Below the pieces are notes generated by a model that was not told where the DNA came from, made no database searches, and was given only the letters and a program-made list of their open reading frames with translations. DNA of 64,000 nt, from assembly GCA_949317995.1 (NCBI GenBank), contig OX439040.1, positions 71,521,972-71,585,971 of the forward strand, written 5' to 3'. This document shows positions 26,601-41,600 of this stretch, piece after piece; the stretch's first letter is position 1, and every line of letters starts with the position of its first letter. Source of the DNA: Acholoe squamosa. Its lineage: Eukaryota > Annelida > Polychaeta > Phyllodocida > Polynoidae. A program made the translations under genes and the position numbers.

Positions 26601-29600
26601 AATGGAAACGTGACATAATATCTGCTGACTGATTTTACAATAGACCTGTGACCGTACAGGAACCCCAATGGGGAGCAAATCGTTGCCTATTACGAAATAG
26701 ACCCCTGTCCACCTGAGCCAAGTTGGTACGCTGTACTAACTGAAAGTGCTCTGAGTTGTAGTGGCGGTAGTCGTACAATGTTGAGAAATTCCCTCCTCCA
26801 GTGGGGTATAATTACGTCACAAAACTTACTTCGCTCTCCTCCTAGTGTTCATGTATTTTGCTATTTCACAAATTTATTTCCAAAGTTTCTGCTTACATTT
26901 AAAATGAAGAAATTTCCTACATGTGCCAATGGGAACAGTTTGAAATTATTAATGAAGGCAAGGTTGTTTACATTACATATTTCATGTTTGGGAGAAGAAA
27001 GTGGTTCAATGTCCGTTGGATGGTCTCCTTTTTAGAGTTATGAAAGCTTTTCATTTTTCACTAAATTCAATGATTAACGCTCCGAATGTGAAGTAGGTTC
27101 ATAGGACGGTTATGAAACAATCTATGAATTAAAAGAGATCAAGTTTCATTCAAAAGAAGAGGAAGAAAAAGAGAGGGTCCGAAGGGTCAATACCCATTGA
27201 CCTATTTCCTTTAAAAAGCCATTGACTACAGAGGTGAAGGGGGACTTTGTCTAAGGAGATAATGATGAGTACTATAATGGTATTAGAAATTAATAGAAGC
27301 CAATGCAATGAAATGCGCCTCGGGTCAACTAACAAACCTAGCAAAGGATAGCCGGTATATCATTTTGAAAGAAATCAACGGTTTTTGGTGCCTGCAGGCT
27401 CCAGGGCATTGAAATTGCATTGCATTGGTTATCACACGAGATACATGGCACTTTGAAACTCCCGGCTATGGCTTGTATAGCATTTTGTCAAAGTTGGGTG
27501 TGCCTAGTGCACTAGTGCGGTATATTTGTAGGACTTGTCAAACATTATTTAACTTAAACAGAGAAATGCATAAAGATGTATTTTGAACCGTATAGAACAC
27601 AGAAAAAAATCTTATTCTAGAGTATTACAACAGGATCAGACTGAGTGTCAAATCATTCTCAGTTTATCGAGTTTGCCTGGGCCTGGATTCAGCCTTAAGT
27701 GAGTAAGGTTTTCTTCTTCTTCTTTTTTCTATGAATCATTTATTTGGCACTTGTACCTTAACTGCAGAGCTATATGGAATCAAATTGAGCATGGACATTT
27801 ATTACAACATGCTCCTTTATGGACGGATGTATCTGTTTGACTTAGGCACGAGCTGCCAATTGGAACCAGATGTGCTTTGACTGAACGATTAGGCCATGTT
27901 TTTGTTATATTGAGGTGCTAACAATAAAAACTCTAGGGGTAGGACTTTTAACATCTGGTGCCAAATCCTGCTCTTTAGCTAGGACCAAGAACCTTTATTT
28001 CTGTTTCATATAGGCCTTACCAAGATAAGAATGTTTCTAGGAGCAAGATTTGTTTATTTACCTGTGAATAGAGTTATTGAATCAGTATTTATGTAATGCA
28101 AGCATAATTGGGAATTGAATATGCTTTTCTTTAAAGTTGACATTATTCCTGGACGAAGGGTCGGGTAACACCAGTCTAAGTGGTAGTCTTGAAAGTGGTC
28201 AGCCTTATGAAATATAATGAATCCTGCTGTGAGGGATCTCATACATGCTATTATATTTGATACCCTTCAACATATAGGTTACCTTTTGGCCCTGCCTTAG
28301 CCATTTCGGGACCACGTAATGCCTCAACCCTTTGAGGATATAATGATTCAATGTATGATGCCCATTTGCTACTATTATGCAGAAATCAGCACTGCATTTG
28401 TTGACCATGCTGACCATGTGGGATGTATATACTCTCTGAGGTCATCATGATGAAGTACACGCGAGTTTACCCGTATGTGGTGCAGAAACTGTAGGTCAAT
28501 CACAAATTGTTTAAGTATGTGCATGGTAAATTTCTCGCTAGGGATGCATCTCTGCTTCCTGAACACCTAAAGCCACTTTGCTTCAAACCCCTTTTCGGCC
28601 TGTAAATGGTCAACCTTTACCTTTTGTAGTATGAATAGGGCATGCCATTTTAAGTAGGTACCATTCATGTGAGGGAATTCATTACATGCTTTTCATGTAG
28701 AGAAAAAACTTGCACTAGCTGCCAAAATTAAAACTCAAAGGGTAGCATGGTAGTTTACTGCATGGTACCTACTGGGTGTAATGATATATGTGACCTGTTT
28801 CCATGCATCATTCATGGCAGCCATAACGGTCGCCATGGTGCATCAAATGCAGTGCTGGCTAGCAGATTGAACCTGCACTGCATTGCATCAGAACAACAGC
28901 AGAAATTGAACCTTGATGTATCACACCTTATTCATCTTTTAAAAGGTTAATGTTTAGTTGGCCTTATGCATAAAAGGTTTAGGTCTGTAACCTTCAATTA
29001 GTTCCCTTTCGCTCTTGGAAGATTCATTACGGGTTCAGGATATATGTATTCCATCAAGCAAGTATCTTTCCAAGACACCATTCTTTGGACACCAAGTCTA
29101 ACTGATATCACAAATTTTACTCCAGACAAAACATGTATATGACTCTGACCAGGTAGGCTGAAAGGGACCTCCATGCATGGGTATGTGCAGGATCGTTTCT
29201 ACTAGCCTGTTCAGGCATATTGATCTACAATATTGAACGGTTGAATTAGCCCATTGTTTATATTTGGACCCATAATTACCCCTACTATCATAACCTTAAC
29301 CTAGCCCTACAGGTAAGTACTTTGCTTGAACTTGTATTGGCAAGAACATTAAAGTGTGTCACTATGACATCATGATACAAGTGAAGAATCCACATATATA
29401 TCTAAGCTGCATAAAGCATCATATCTGTGACCAGATGAGGGGAAAGGGCCCTCCCTGCAGGATTAATAATTTTGGGTGTGGCCACTAGGGGAGATATACA
29501 AAGGCTAAGAATCTGAAAAATATGCCAGAAAATTGATCTCATATCCTTTTCTAAACAGATAAAGGTGCATGTATTGCATTGATGAATTTGATAAAGCTAC

Positions 29601-32600
29601 CCAATATCTGTCACTTTGTAGTACTGGCAGTTTTTCCCAAAGACTCCCCATTCATAGCACTGCCCCATACATGTTCCTAGCACCCTGCCCTGACCCAAGC
29701 AAGGAACACGATCCCACTAATCTGTGGTACATTGGTTTACATGGGTATAATAGCCTAACCTAATCCAATTGAAAACTACACACAATCAATGCCTGCCATA
29801 ACCTTACCTTAAGCACCTTGAAGACATAGTCATCCAGCTGGGGGTCCATGGTGAGCCCTAATTTGTATTGTTTTAGGGGTGGTATAGGCTTCCCACCCTG
29901 GAGAGGCTGTGGCCTACACTGGAGGAGCGGGTGTTATTACTACTAGCCCCTGGAGGTATAGTGCCACACTGGATACATTGGTTGGTAATGCTGGAGGACT
30001 GGGGTTTGGGTGCATTTAACCCTTTAAAGGGTGAATGGTGCCTTAATGCAAAATTTCCCTTTTTTTAATAATGTGCTCTTGTGATATATCTATCCAATGC
30101 GTCGCTGACTGCACAGGGTTGATAAACCGAAGCCTTCTGTGCATGATGCGTCAACGCAGCACTGCCGAATCAACTGGCTGCCATTTCATAATTGTATCAT
30201 ACCAACAAAGGAAAATGACCCCAGACGGACTTATATGGCCTTTTAAGGGTGCTGAGACTTGTACTCTGGAGTATTCACCCTGGAGTGGAGGAGGTGGTAA
30301 GAACTTGTAAGGGGTGGGTAATATAGGCCTGGGTTGGAAAAAAAAGATCATGTATTTCTTTAAACCACAGTTCTATAGAAAATAAAGACCTATGCCTAAA
30401 TACTGAGGTCAAGCAATGGCGGGTGGGAGGCGGCAAGTGCTCAATTTGGATTTGAAGTATAATTGATATTTTTCAAAATACCATTTGATCCATGATGGCA
30501 TACATCATTGAACAATTGTCCTGGAAAGAAGATGCTGGACTTACTTCTCGTTTTGGGGTCCAGGGCACTAAACGGTTTCATTTGTCCACCCCTAAAGATT
30601 TTACATCAATATAATGTCATACAATACACATGTCCCGTGTTTGGGGCCAATTGATAGCTTTTCAATATAACCCTGACATAAATTTGTAAACATTAACAAA
30701 GGTACGGATAAAATATTTGCAATGAAGCTCTTCTCGTGCTAAGGTTCTATAATAAGCACAAAGAAGGTCCTACACCTATTTCGGGTTGAGCCCTCCCTCC
30801 AAATGCCTCTTTCAACCATGTACACTAGTTTACACGCGGATTATGGGATTTTGATAGAAATCTCCCCAAGGGATCAACGGCCATTTCATAGCAAGAACTG
30901 TCGTGTTATTAGCATGGGGTGGGGGTTAAGGTTAAGAATAGGAATAGGTTCGCATCAACGTCTCCATATCAGTCCATATTTCAGGACAGGTTTAAACATA
31001 TTTGGCCAGATTTCCATTTTGTAAAATACTCTCTGAAGCATTGCATTATACATTCCATTTAAAGAAGTTCCTGTGGTTAAGAAGAGGTAATACAAAAAAG
31101 CTAAAACAAAGAACATCTATAACTGTACAAATAGGTTTTCCAATTACCCCAGATAATCACTAAACGTTTTCTTAATGCGTGGTTTCCTACACGTGATATA
31201 CCGGTCCTGTTGTATGTCACAAATCCGTAAACTACCTGTCATCTGATAATCTAAATCTAAATCAAGTAGGCATCGGGTTAAACTTCTTTGGCAAATCGTA
31301 CTTTGGTCTGATTAGATCTTAAGAATACCCTGGAGGGAATGTTAACAGCTTCACCCCAGGAGGTTTATTCAAAAGGTCCTGGCATCACTACCTGAGTGAT
31401 TTTCGGAATTACTCTGCCTTATCCAATTAAGCGATCTTAAGATTAGACTGTTTTGTCTTTTCACAGCCAGCACTAAGATTGCAGTGACCTTAGCTTGAGC
31501 CCTCCTACACCATTCCAAGTAGAACACATTGTGCACAGGGGCAAGAGACCCATACTGAAAGAATAGCAGTGGAAACATTCCTTCTCACAAGGGTGATTAC
31601 ACAAGCGTTCCCCCCCCCCATATGAGCCACTCATAGAGTATAGGGTGCAGTTGACCTCATACAGTATTCAAGTGCACTTCATGCCTGAGTATCCTGAAGA
31701 GCTCTCAAGGACTCTCAGCAAACGTCCTCCCTCCCCTCTATATATGTATACAGCAGGGGCATTCACTCTTGGGAACAGGAGTGTTCCCTGTGAGTACTCT
31801 TGTACTCAGGTGAAACAACCATGCAATTATTTCACTAAGATTGCATTGTCCTAGCGCTGGAAAACGAATAGTGAAGTGATCTCAGGACAAAGCAAGTTCT
31901 GCAACCACTGCATTAGATAGGGTAGACTGGCTAGGTCTTATTATATGTGCCTATGCTAAGATCGCAGGGGTAGAAATCCCAGGACCTTTTGAATTAACCT
32001 CCTGGTCACTCATTTTCTTTTAGACCTTTCAGCTCTCACAAGGTTGGCAAATTTTAGAAATAAAGAATAATATCCTAATGCTCTATGGTGCATCTGATAA
32101 AGCGGCCATAAACATGCTGATTTATTAGATATATGAATAAAACTGGCCAAACCTCACATGGGAGCTCTGTCACACTCTATATCCTGCCTCCCTGTCAGGT
32201 CTGACAGGTTAATTTTGCAGGGTTTTGCCTTGTGTTTATTTTATGCTACTCGCTGTGGAGACCATAATTTTCTTTTCAGCGAAAAAGTTGCTGATTAAGA
32301 GTTTATCTTATAATATGTACCGTAAAACCCCGGTCATCAGCGAGCCCCGGTCATAAGCCGTGGGGAAAGCCTATAAGCCGATTTTAGGGCCAAATTCTCC
32401 CAAATTTCTCTTTAATCTATTGTATTAAAAAGCCGGGGGTAGAATTGGGCGGAATTTAGAAGCCGATTTTAGTCAAAAATAGAAAAAAAAAATCTGGCTT
32501 TTGACTGGGGTTTTACGGTAACAGGATCTACGAAAAGGGCCCTTTTGCAGGAATCAATAAGGTCCCTATTCTTAAATTGAGCCAGACTCATGACAGTCGA

Positions 32601-35600
32601 TTGTTGCATACATAAATCCTAGAGTGAGATGCTATGATAAAGGGGTCAAACATACAAAAGTACCATATTAATAGCTGTCTTCCCGAGTAGTATTGCAAAG
32701 TGTACTGCGAGGGAATGTGGAAATATCCACATTCTTGCTCAAAGGCTGTTTAATATTGATAGTGTATTGTCAATCGCATATGGGCAGAAACGTCCATGGC
32801 ATGTGTACCTTTTGTTTCAGCAATGTTGACATAAGTACATTGGGATTTGATTGTGATTATTTTAAGCAGCACAAATATTTACTTATCAAGTTGTATGGGG
32901 GGTCATAGCATATGTGAGAAACAATGAGAAAAATTCCACTCGCACATACAGAACGACCCCCCCCCCCCAACATGAATGTCAAGATTTAGTTTACCACATA
33001 GGTAATGTTATGCTATAAATCTAGTTCAGGCGTACGATGACTGGTGGAATTGGTCTGACCATAATGGGGTAACCATTTAACCCCTATGATGACGCCCTAA
33101 GGAGCTAGCCTGTAAGTTCTCATGATGCACCAATGCAGTCCGACCAATTAACGTGCCAACATTTCATTGTTACATCATGCTATCTATCCCTTACAAATAA
33201 GCAAATGTCAATGAGCATGTGATAATTTAGCATCATATTCCCCGAGGTGAGTCTTATAAACATCATTATAGATAGCGGATACTGAACAATCTACATCATC
33301 ATAGATTGTTTTAAAATGTGCAAAAACTTAAAAGAAACTAAAAGTAGTTAATATAAAACAATTTTACAAATTAGGCCCTATCTTTGCTTCTAATTGGCCA
33401 ATTTGGCAAATTCTTTCACCATTGAAAAGCTGTTCACTACCCCAAGGAATTGTTTAGTACCCGCAGGAATTGTTCAGTACCCGCTAGAATTGTTCAGCAT
33501 CCGCAAGAATATTTTTTATTGGAAAAAAACAGTTTTTGGTATGTCCTATTAGGAGCTCCGCAATCCGTCGACTTTGATCTTCTATGTCAGTCCTGTTGAG
33601 TTTTCCACTAGGGTTGCATTCACGCAAAATGTCATAAAAGAAATGTCACTACTGGCCCTTTCCTGCCACGCAATACTTAATCAAGCAATGCATTTGTAGA
33701 CTTAGCAGTGAGGTACAAACGTAATATTTTGCCTACCACAAAGCGTGCTACAATGATCGTCGATGTAACAGACCATTAGTAGATGGTGCTGAGGTATGCT
33801 CCTGTAGCTATATGGCCAGTTAAACCATGAACCCCTTTAAGGGCAGTTAATGCCAGGTGCATGAATGTAATCACATCACAATAAGAAATAGTGTCCCAAT
33901 GGACTTTACAGGATAGGCCAAAGTTGGACGTGAGAAAACTTTATCTATTATTACTTGTAAAGTAATAACTACAGAGAATTACAAGAATCCCTGGTATTCG
34001 ATATGCTAAAACCTCCCGAGCAATTTTACTTTCCCACTGGCCATGCCTTCATTAACCCTTTAACAGTGACTCCGAGTGACTCCTCAGGGCTGCATTCAAG
34101 TATCATGCCGACCCTATGGGTTTGATACACTCCTGGAGGGTTGGCATTATGGCTCAGTGCTGGCGAGCAGTCTTTCCAGCACTTCATTGGTGTATCATGC
34201 CGACCAATAAGCATGATGCATTCCTGCATCAGCGGCCATGCCTTATTAGAGTAGGGCACAATTTTATAAATAATCCCCTGCTGCCCACACCCTATTATAC
34301 ACGTGGTGTAATTAATGTTTATCTTGTGTTGGGACTGCATGTTTCTTAGGACATGTGTACATAGCTTAACATGGTGATTAGCAGTCCAATTATCGTCTGA
34401 GGTCACGCCCAAGGGGATCAATGAGGCCTATGCTAAGTGGAATGCTTAGGGAGTAATCATTTTGTAGCTACGCCAGGTGGTGGGTTTGCGGGGGTGAGGG
34501 TTTATTTTTACCCCAATTGGATCAGGAGCGTATTGCTCCTATGGTAAAAAGAGTTGTCAGTAGGTACTCTCTTTTCAAAAGAAGTCATGCTCTGCTTTAC
34601 CATTCAACTTGCACTCACCACATTAGTCTGAAAAGCCACCTGCCTTGTTTAAAACAGAGACAGCTGCACTATCTGGTACCTACTCATGTCACACACTCTA
34701 TATAGTATATTATACTGACTGACTTCTCCCAACGAGGTACCTACTCAAATCCCCCGTTTTTAGCACCATACTTGAATGACCACTTGTGAGCAACAAAAGG
34801 GACAAGTTAATGCTACATGAAAAGAAATGACTGGAAACGAGGGCATTTTTAGCCAACTAATACTTTTACTATAGGAGCAACACCCTCCTGAAAACATTCC
34901 AGTTCTTCTCAAGGGAGTGAGTGAGTAATAGATGTTTAACGCCATTTCGACAGCTAAGGTCATATTCATGGCAAGAACGACATTACACAATTTCACAGAG
35001 GAGTGTGTTAGTGCCTGCGCATATGTGCACCACACACATCCTGAGGGGATAGGAAAGATGAGAAGTAGACCCTTTTAAGTGGGCTAGGGAAGCCCGTCTT
35101 CTCAAGGGGGACAGTGTCGTAAAAGTAATCCAATACCGGTGTTAAAAGTCCTCATCAGCTTACATTGGCAATTTGTTGTAAAAGGACTTAATTACATATT
35201 TTTATATCTATCTATATGCCTTGTCTGAGATTAAACGGGGTTGTAATGCTGTTGTAATTTGTTACATAATTATAAGTATCTGAAATTTTCACGGCCATGC
35301 ATGTATACTCTACATCTAACTGCTGTTCCCTTGTAGAATTATTAATCTGAGCCAACCAAAATACTGACGTCTAGTTTCAACAAAGCAGAAACAGTACGAC
35401 TATTCCTCACTGACATAAAGTGTCTATAGGTATTGTTGTTTCCCCCTTCTTATAAATGCGTTTTTAGAATATTATGGTGGCCATATTTCGCCTGTTAGGC
35501 TAGACCTTTTAATGGTATCTACCAATCGTCTGTAGAGGCGTGTGTGTGGGAGGGCGTGGGTGGAGCATCCACACTAATGAAGAACCAGTTGAAAGCATGG

Positions 35601-38600
35601 TCTGGAAGAAACGACCGTTACCATTAAGACATCACTAAGTTATTCCAAAGTTAGGCCAGCCTGCGTGCTTTCCGCCCACTCATCATTGGGGTTCTTCCAA
35701 ACTCCAACAAAACACAAACTTATCCAAGGGCACACTCTAAAGCGGTTCTTCCACCAAAGCTGATTTGCTCACGATTTGTGCATCGGGCTGCATTGGGAGC
35801 TATCGGGAGCAAATCAGGAGCAAAATCGGGAGCAAAGTCAGGTTTGGTGGAGTAGCTATACTGTACCTCCTGATTATAATCGGGTGCCGATTTAAGTGCA
35901 TCACGATGCAATCGGCTGATTAATGCATTTTCTATGGTTCGGTACTGAGGTAAAATCGGCTCTAGAGGAAGCAGTATTTAACTTCTCTCACGATGGAAAA
36001 ATGCCTGATTTAATCTTTTGGTACCGGCGTGATGATGGCCGATACAGAAACTCACATAAAAGATAGGATCTTATTTCAATCGGGAGCCGATGTAAATAGG
36101 CTTTGGTGGAATCAATGCTTAAGAAATAATTTTTGAATCTACCAATCACCCCTGTAAGGCTGGGCAGTGAATGACTGTATTTCTCATTCAGTAAAGCAGC
36201 TTTTTTTTTTCACAATGAAACCCCAGAGAAAAGTACAGTAAAGCGCGGCGTAAGAAGGAATCTCTGTAAAAAAAAAAAGTCTAAAATTTTGTCCGCCACT
36301 TAGTTGAGAACAATTGTCATTTTTACAGTATTTTTTTACAGTGCAGTCTCAGGTGGATCATGACAGGCTAAAAATAACTTTATCGTGTCCTCAACGCGAC
36401 CAACTCCATAATTCAAGGCAACCGGCGCCAGAGGCAGACAAGGACCGTTTGGTTTTGTCACTATTTCTAAGGACCGATCCGCTTCGTCAGTTACTCAGAC
36501 GTCAGTCCATTTTTCCCTTGACAAATGACCATCTGCAGGGGCTTATATTCACGGGGGGATGTTGCATCGTCAAAACACTTAACCATTACCGGGCTGCATA
36601 GGTCCTGAATGACTTATAAACATAAATGTTTGTTTGTCTTACTGATGTATGAATGAATTTGTTGCCAATTTGTTGACAAGTGCTGCATTCATGTATCATG
36701 CCAACACTATACACTCCCAAAGAATTGTCATGATGCACCAATGCAGAGCTGGCAAGGAGATCTGCATTGTCACGTCATAACAAAGGAGGAAAACCCTGGA
36801 ACAATGATCTAGGCTTTAAGGGGCTAAACAAACGTCAGCAGAAAAGTAAAACCTTGTTTGAGGTGAGTTATAGTTTCCATTCAAACAGCCTTGACGTCTG
36901 CAGAATTCTCTTAGTAGGCCTAACAAACAATGGGTTTTTTACACGCCTGACTGAATACCATTTTGAGAAGATTTCAAAGCAATGAAGTGGAATGCCTGAA
37001 GTATGGAAGTCAAATTTCTGCCTTGTGCACCTTTTGGCTTGTTCACAAATGTGTGATGTATCAGTGCTGGATGATGTTGACCAATCATCATATGGTTAAC
37101 TCCCTTTTTCAATCACGTCTTTTTACCCATTCTTTATATTTCCCTTCCCCGTATAGTTCTATAAAGGGACAGACTTACTAAACTGTTTCTACTTGCCTTA
37201 AACTCAATACCGAGGAGTTCCACGGTGGTCATACTGATGATGGATGCAGGTGTTTTAATCTTTTTTAGGAGGCATTCCTCCTGAAATGAGAAAGAAAAAA
37301 AGGTATAGTAATTGTTAAGGCTGTGTGTCCACTGGATGATGAATCTGTTATGACAGAATATGTCCTTAGGCAACTACTTCCATCATTCATATCCGATGAT
37401 AAACACCCTTCCATCATCCAGTTCGACAATAAAAGACCATTCCAGCATCAATTCCCGACTATAACATCGAACATGTTTATCGCTGGAAATGAATGATGGA
37501 GGTGGCTGCCGATAGAATTATTCTGTCATTACAAATTCTATCACCCTGTAGACACCCCCCCCCCTCTTAATAGGGCTTAGCACTGGTTTCATAGGCATAA
37601 ATTGGAACGATTATTTTCTATACTTTTGATATATCATAAATTATCGGATTAGGACTATTCCACCCAATTGTACACCTCTGGATGCACTTAACAACACTGT
37701 CATGAGTCGTTGTATTACGAAGGGGACACGAAACTATACGCATCATGCGGCCCTTAGAGGTCTGACAGAATAATTATTAAAATCATTTCCAGGTGAAAGG
37801 CTATATGCTATAGATTAGCAATGATATTATATTTTTCCTTTGAGATGAGGTTCTTTTCTTTTCCTTCCAGTCATATTTCAATAACCCTTTGTAGAAATTC
37901 GTTCATAGCATCGACATAATTAAGTTCATACAAAACACCTTTACAAAAAGATAAAGATCTCTATGCATACCATATAACAGTTGTGTCAGACTAAATAGTC
38001 ATTCTGAAAGAGCAGCAGTTCCTCTTTTGATACATGATTATTACAAAGTGCAATTGTATATGTATAACTAAAATTATAGTCAATCCTTTAATGGCCATAG
38101 CTACACCAAATGAACATGGGTCCTTAGGTTGCATGAATCCTGCACAGGAAATACAACTGGGCTCAAGCTACTCATAACTTAATTCACTGGTGCTATGGGT
38201 CAGATGTTCTCCCGAAGATGGCATAGGCATGGGAGTGCCACCTACTACAAATAATTAAGTCGGAGATGGAGTATGTGTTGAAGGTTATATGGTGATTTAT
38301 TGTACATCAAAAATGCATAATAAGAGGTCACCTGCACATAGCACCAAGTACTGAGTCTTGAGAGTGGTCATTTCCAGTGGCTGCACCAGGGTTTATATCC
38401 CAACCCTGGGGCAACACAGGAAGTGTGTTTCCATGGTGAATGGCAGGTAAATAATGCTACATGGATGCTGGTTGGCTGAACCAAGCTTTCACAGCTTAAA
38501 GGTGTGAAAGCAGTCGGTTCTTTGCAAAAGAAAAATGTAAAAATATCCATATACGTATTATGAAAGGCATAATGGCATGTGACAGACAACCCCCCCCCCC

Positions 38601-41600
38601 GTCTGACTCCTGAACATCCTCGTGTAGGCCTTTTTATGGGTTCAGGGTACCTTTTCTGTCACACATATTTTCAATGTCAGTGTTCATAAAACATGGTATT
38701 CAAGTTGGTAGCAGGTTTTTTAACAGACTTTGGCCATAGCAATATGTATGATAAGTTCTAATTCATATTTAAGGGGTAAGTGGAGGGTCATTTGCAGTAA
38801 TAAGGTCTATGCAGTTTGTGAATGTCCTGTATTTTCCTTGTACAAATATAGACATATTATAAGTGATTTAGGTACGTCCTTTTTTTTTGGTATGCCATGG
38901 GTATTTTATATTCGCTTCAGGTGTTTTTGGAATTCACTTGGCATTGAGTGTGTTACTGATTTGTAAGTCAATTGTAAGTCATAGTAATCCTCTGAGTGAT
39001 TACTGATAATATTAGCAGCTTCGGGGAGTGGCCTGGGATTGGCCGTGCTGCTGTATATTTTAATGGGTTTTGGGGTAATTTTGTAATTTCCATTTAACCT
39101 TGGTAAGATAAAACAGTTTGCTAACCTTTATCCATGTGTCGTTTTGTAAAGTAGTAATACTTGAGTTCATTAAATATTAATATATATTTTAATACCGGTA
39201 TGTAGATTTATTTATTACTCTACCAGTATCAAGCAAACATCATTAACTTATATTAAGGCATAATGGCATGTGACAATGGACATGATGTACCAACATTGTT
39301 CGGAAAAATCATCTAAAAGACTTACAGGATATTTCCTCCATTAGATGTTGTACACTATCATTTTTGTCTAACTTCTTGAACTAAACTAGAGGGGAGTCGT
39401 GTTAGGCTCACAATCCCACTAGCTAATGGTTTGTGAGAATGGCTTCTCAGGAAGGCATTTATCAAGATGGTACGACTAGACCCCCTTCAAGTTGTAGTGA
39501 AATCCCTCAGTTAAATGCCATTACAGCCCTGTATCTAGTGGTTGCTAATATTTGAATATTAAACCTAATATAAATTATTCCTAAGAGTTATAGCATTAAG
39601 CCATAGGGGTACTTATGGTATATAGCAGGACCTCGCTTGCAGGTTGTCCTGTATTTGTTATGCTGGTTTTGAGTTAGATTATCCTGTGAAATAGGGCAGG
39701 TAGAGAGTATAGCGAATGGGTAGGCTACCCCTATGGCTCATATTAAACTACACATTTAATATTCTATATCTATATCTAAGCCACGGGTAGCTATTTTGTC
39801 TCATTTGATAATCTAACCCAGGGCGGATATCCTAATTGAAAGACCACAATTCATAGATTTATATTAAGTAGACAGGTTTTATTTACACTTTGTAAATTGT
39901 CTGCTTAAGCAGAGTAGGTATACATGTTTGTATGGCTTATGATCGTAAATACTTTATGCATTTTTATGTAGATCTCATGTACAGTCTTTAATCTATGTTT
40001 GTGGGACACAGTGTTTCCACTGTTGATGTCTCCCCCCTCTTCTTCATGAAGAAAGGTGGTTAGGGCCACCTTTGCTGGTGGTTTCCCCACCCCCCTTTCT
40101 ATGTACCTGCTAATTGGCATGACATTGTGTCTGAGCAGGGTGTTAAGGTGTCCATGTTTAGCTTAACAGGTAGCACTAGAGTGCATTAATATATTTGTAT
40201 TCTAGGATAAATATCTCAATAAAATACATTTTAAAATGTATGGTTAAGACTCTGGCAGCTAAGACCGCCACTCTCTAGGAATGATGAGTGTGTACTGTCT
40301 GGTTGGTGGTCTAAGAGTTTGTTTCATGGTTCATGATGGCAGTTATAAAGATAGTCTCATGTGTGTTGTCCTCTATGTCTTCCAGTAGTGGTCTGTTGTA
40401 GCACCTGGCAAATGTATTAGTTCTTGCCCATCCTGCCGAGCTGAGTATGTCAAGTATGCTTAATAACAACTCCACCATATTTCCAAAATAAGATCATGAC
40501 TCCAATGAACATGATAAACAAACTCCATAACTGATGACCAATCACCTGATTCCTTACTGGGGTTCCACTCATGCATTAAATTATTACCATGAGTACCCAC
40601 AGTACCATTCTCCTTTGTTAATGATGATAAGTTCTTACAATTGAGTAGTGGTAGGGAGAGAGAGCCAAGAACAATGAGTAAGTCTGAGAGAATCTTCTCT
40701 CTTCTGAGATTTCCAATTCCTGAGTGGGGTTCTCAGGGACCTCGCCCTCTAATCTAAATTTCTAGAGAGCACTCCTGTAGGTGTAACCATCCGCATGGGC
40801 AAGTCCTTGCAAGATTCAAACCATTTCTACTGGCAAAGCTGTCAAATATAAATATTTTCCCCTTTGATTCCAGGTCAAACTGTTAATCCCTGATACTTTG
40901 AGCACAATTCGCGCTCCCTCATCTCTACACAGGCCTTATATACTCACTAGTTACCAGCGGTTTTGGCTTTTCTCCACCAGACACCATTTGGGCTTTCACC
41001 CCTTGCTCTTGAGGATCAGTTAGATTGGTATACATGCTTCAACCCATAAGGGCAATCTCAGCTACCAGTGCAACCACCTCCCAGACCTCAGACCTATAAG
41101 GACTTAATCCACCCATGGACACTGGTCGATACACCCGTGCATACCCGATACCCCATAGGAGTTTATGGTTTCGCTGGCAACCCGTGACCCGATAAGAATA
41201 TACATGTCTCTAATACTTCATACGATAGTTCCCATGTAGTGACCACTTCTTAACTCTATAGGGGTGTAACACCCACAGTTCTGATACTGTCAAACATACA
41301 CCCACTCAACCTTTAGGGACTTATTCTTCTACTGACCAGTTAGTGCAGACACTGAACACTTGTTGGACCTTGTTGTTGGTTGTTGTTTTATTGCTGTTGG
41401 TGCCCTCTCTGTTGACCTGGCCCTGGGCTGGGCCCTTGTTGGAGTTTCCCTGGTTAGTAGGCTTCCTTTTGTCTTTGGGTGTGATGAAGACTTCCCTGAA
41501 GGTGTCATGTAGTTTACTGCGTGTGGTGACTTCCTCTTTTAGGTTGTCACCCAGTAGGTATTGGAAGCGTTGGTTATCATTGTCTTTGTCCAGGTGTGAG

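Larger units (their letters stand above)
21119..37196. other. Intron 10 of the CNBD2-like gene (GC-AG, 16 kb)
   Basis: Largest intron, starting at a GC donor. It holds family D MITEs at 24108, 25934 and 34523, family C at 22080 and 24767, family B at 31357, two unique MITEs (32318, 35740), a short tandem repeat (33431) and a candidate alternative exon (29808). I found no other supportable gene on either strand. Confidence 0.6.

Noticed and set aside
28205-28566. Two overlapping minus-strand frames (with HILKQFVIDLQFLHHIR and ANGHHTLNHYILKG)
   Set aside because: Slightly protein-like, but no family recognised, no convincing splice sites, and they do not fit the gene's phases.
34026-34421. 131-codon minus-strand frame
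   Set aside because: Lies in imperfectly palindromic repeat-like sequence with TATCATGCCGACC words; no homology recognised.
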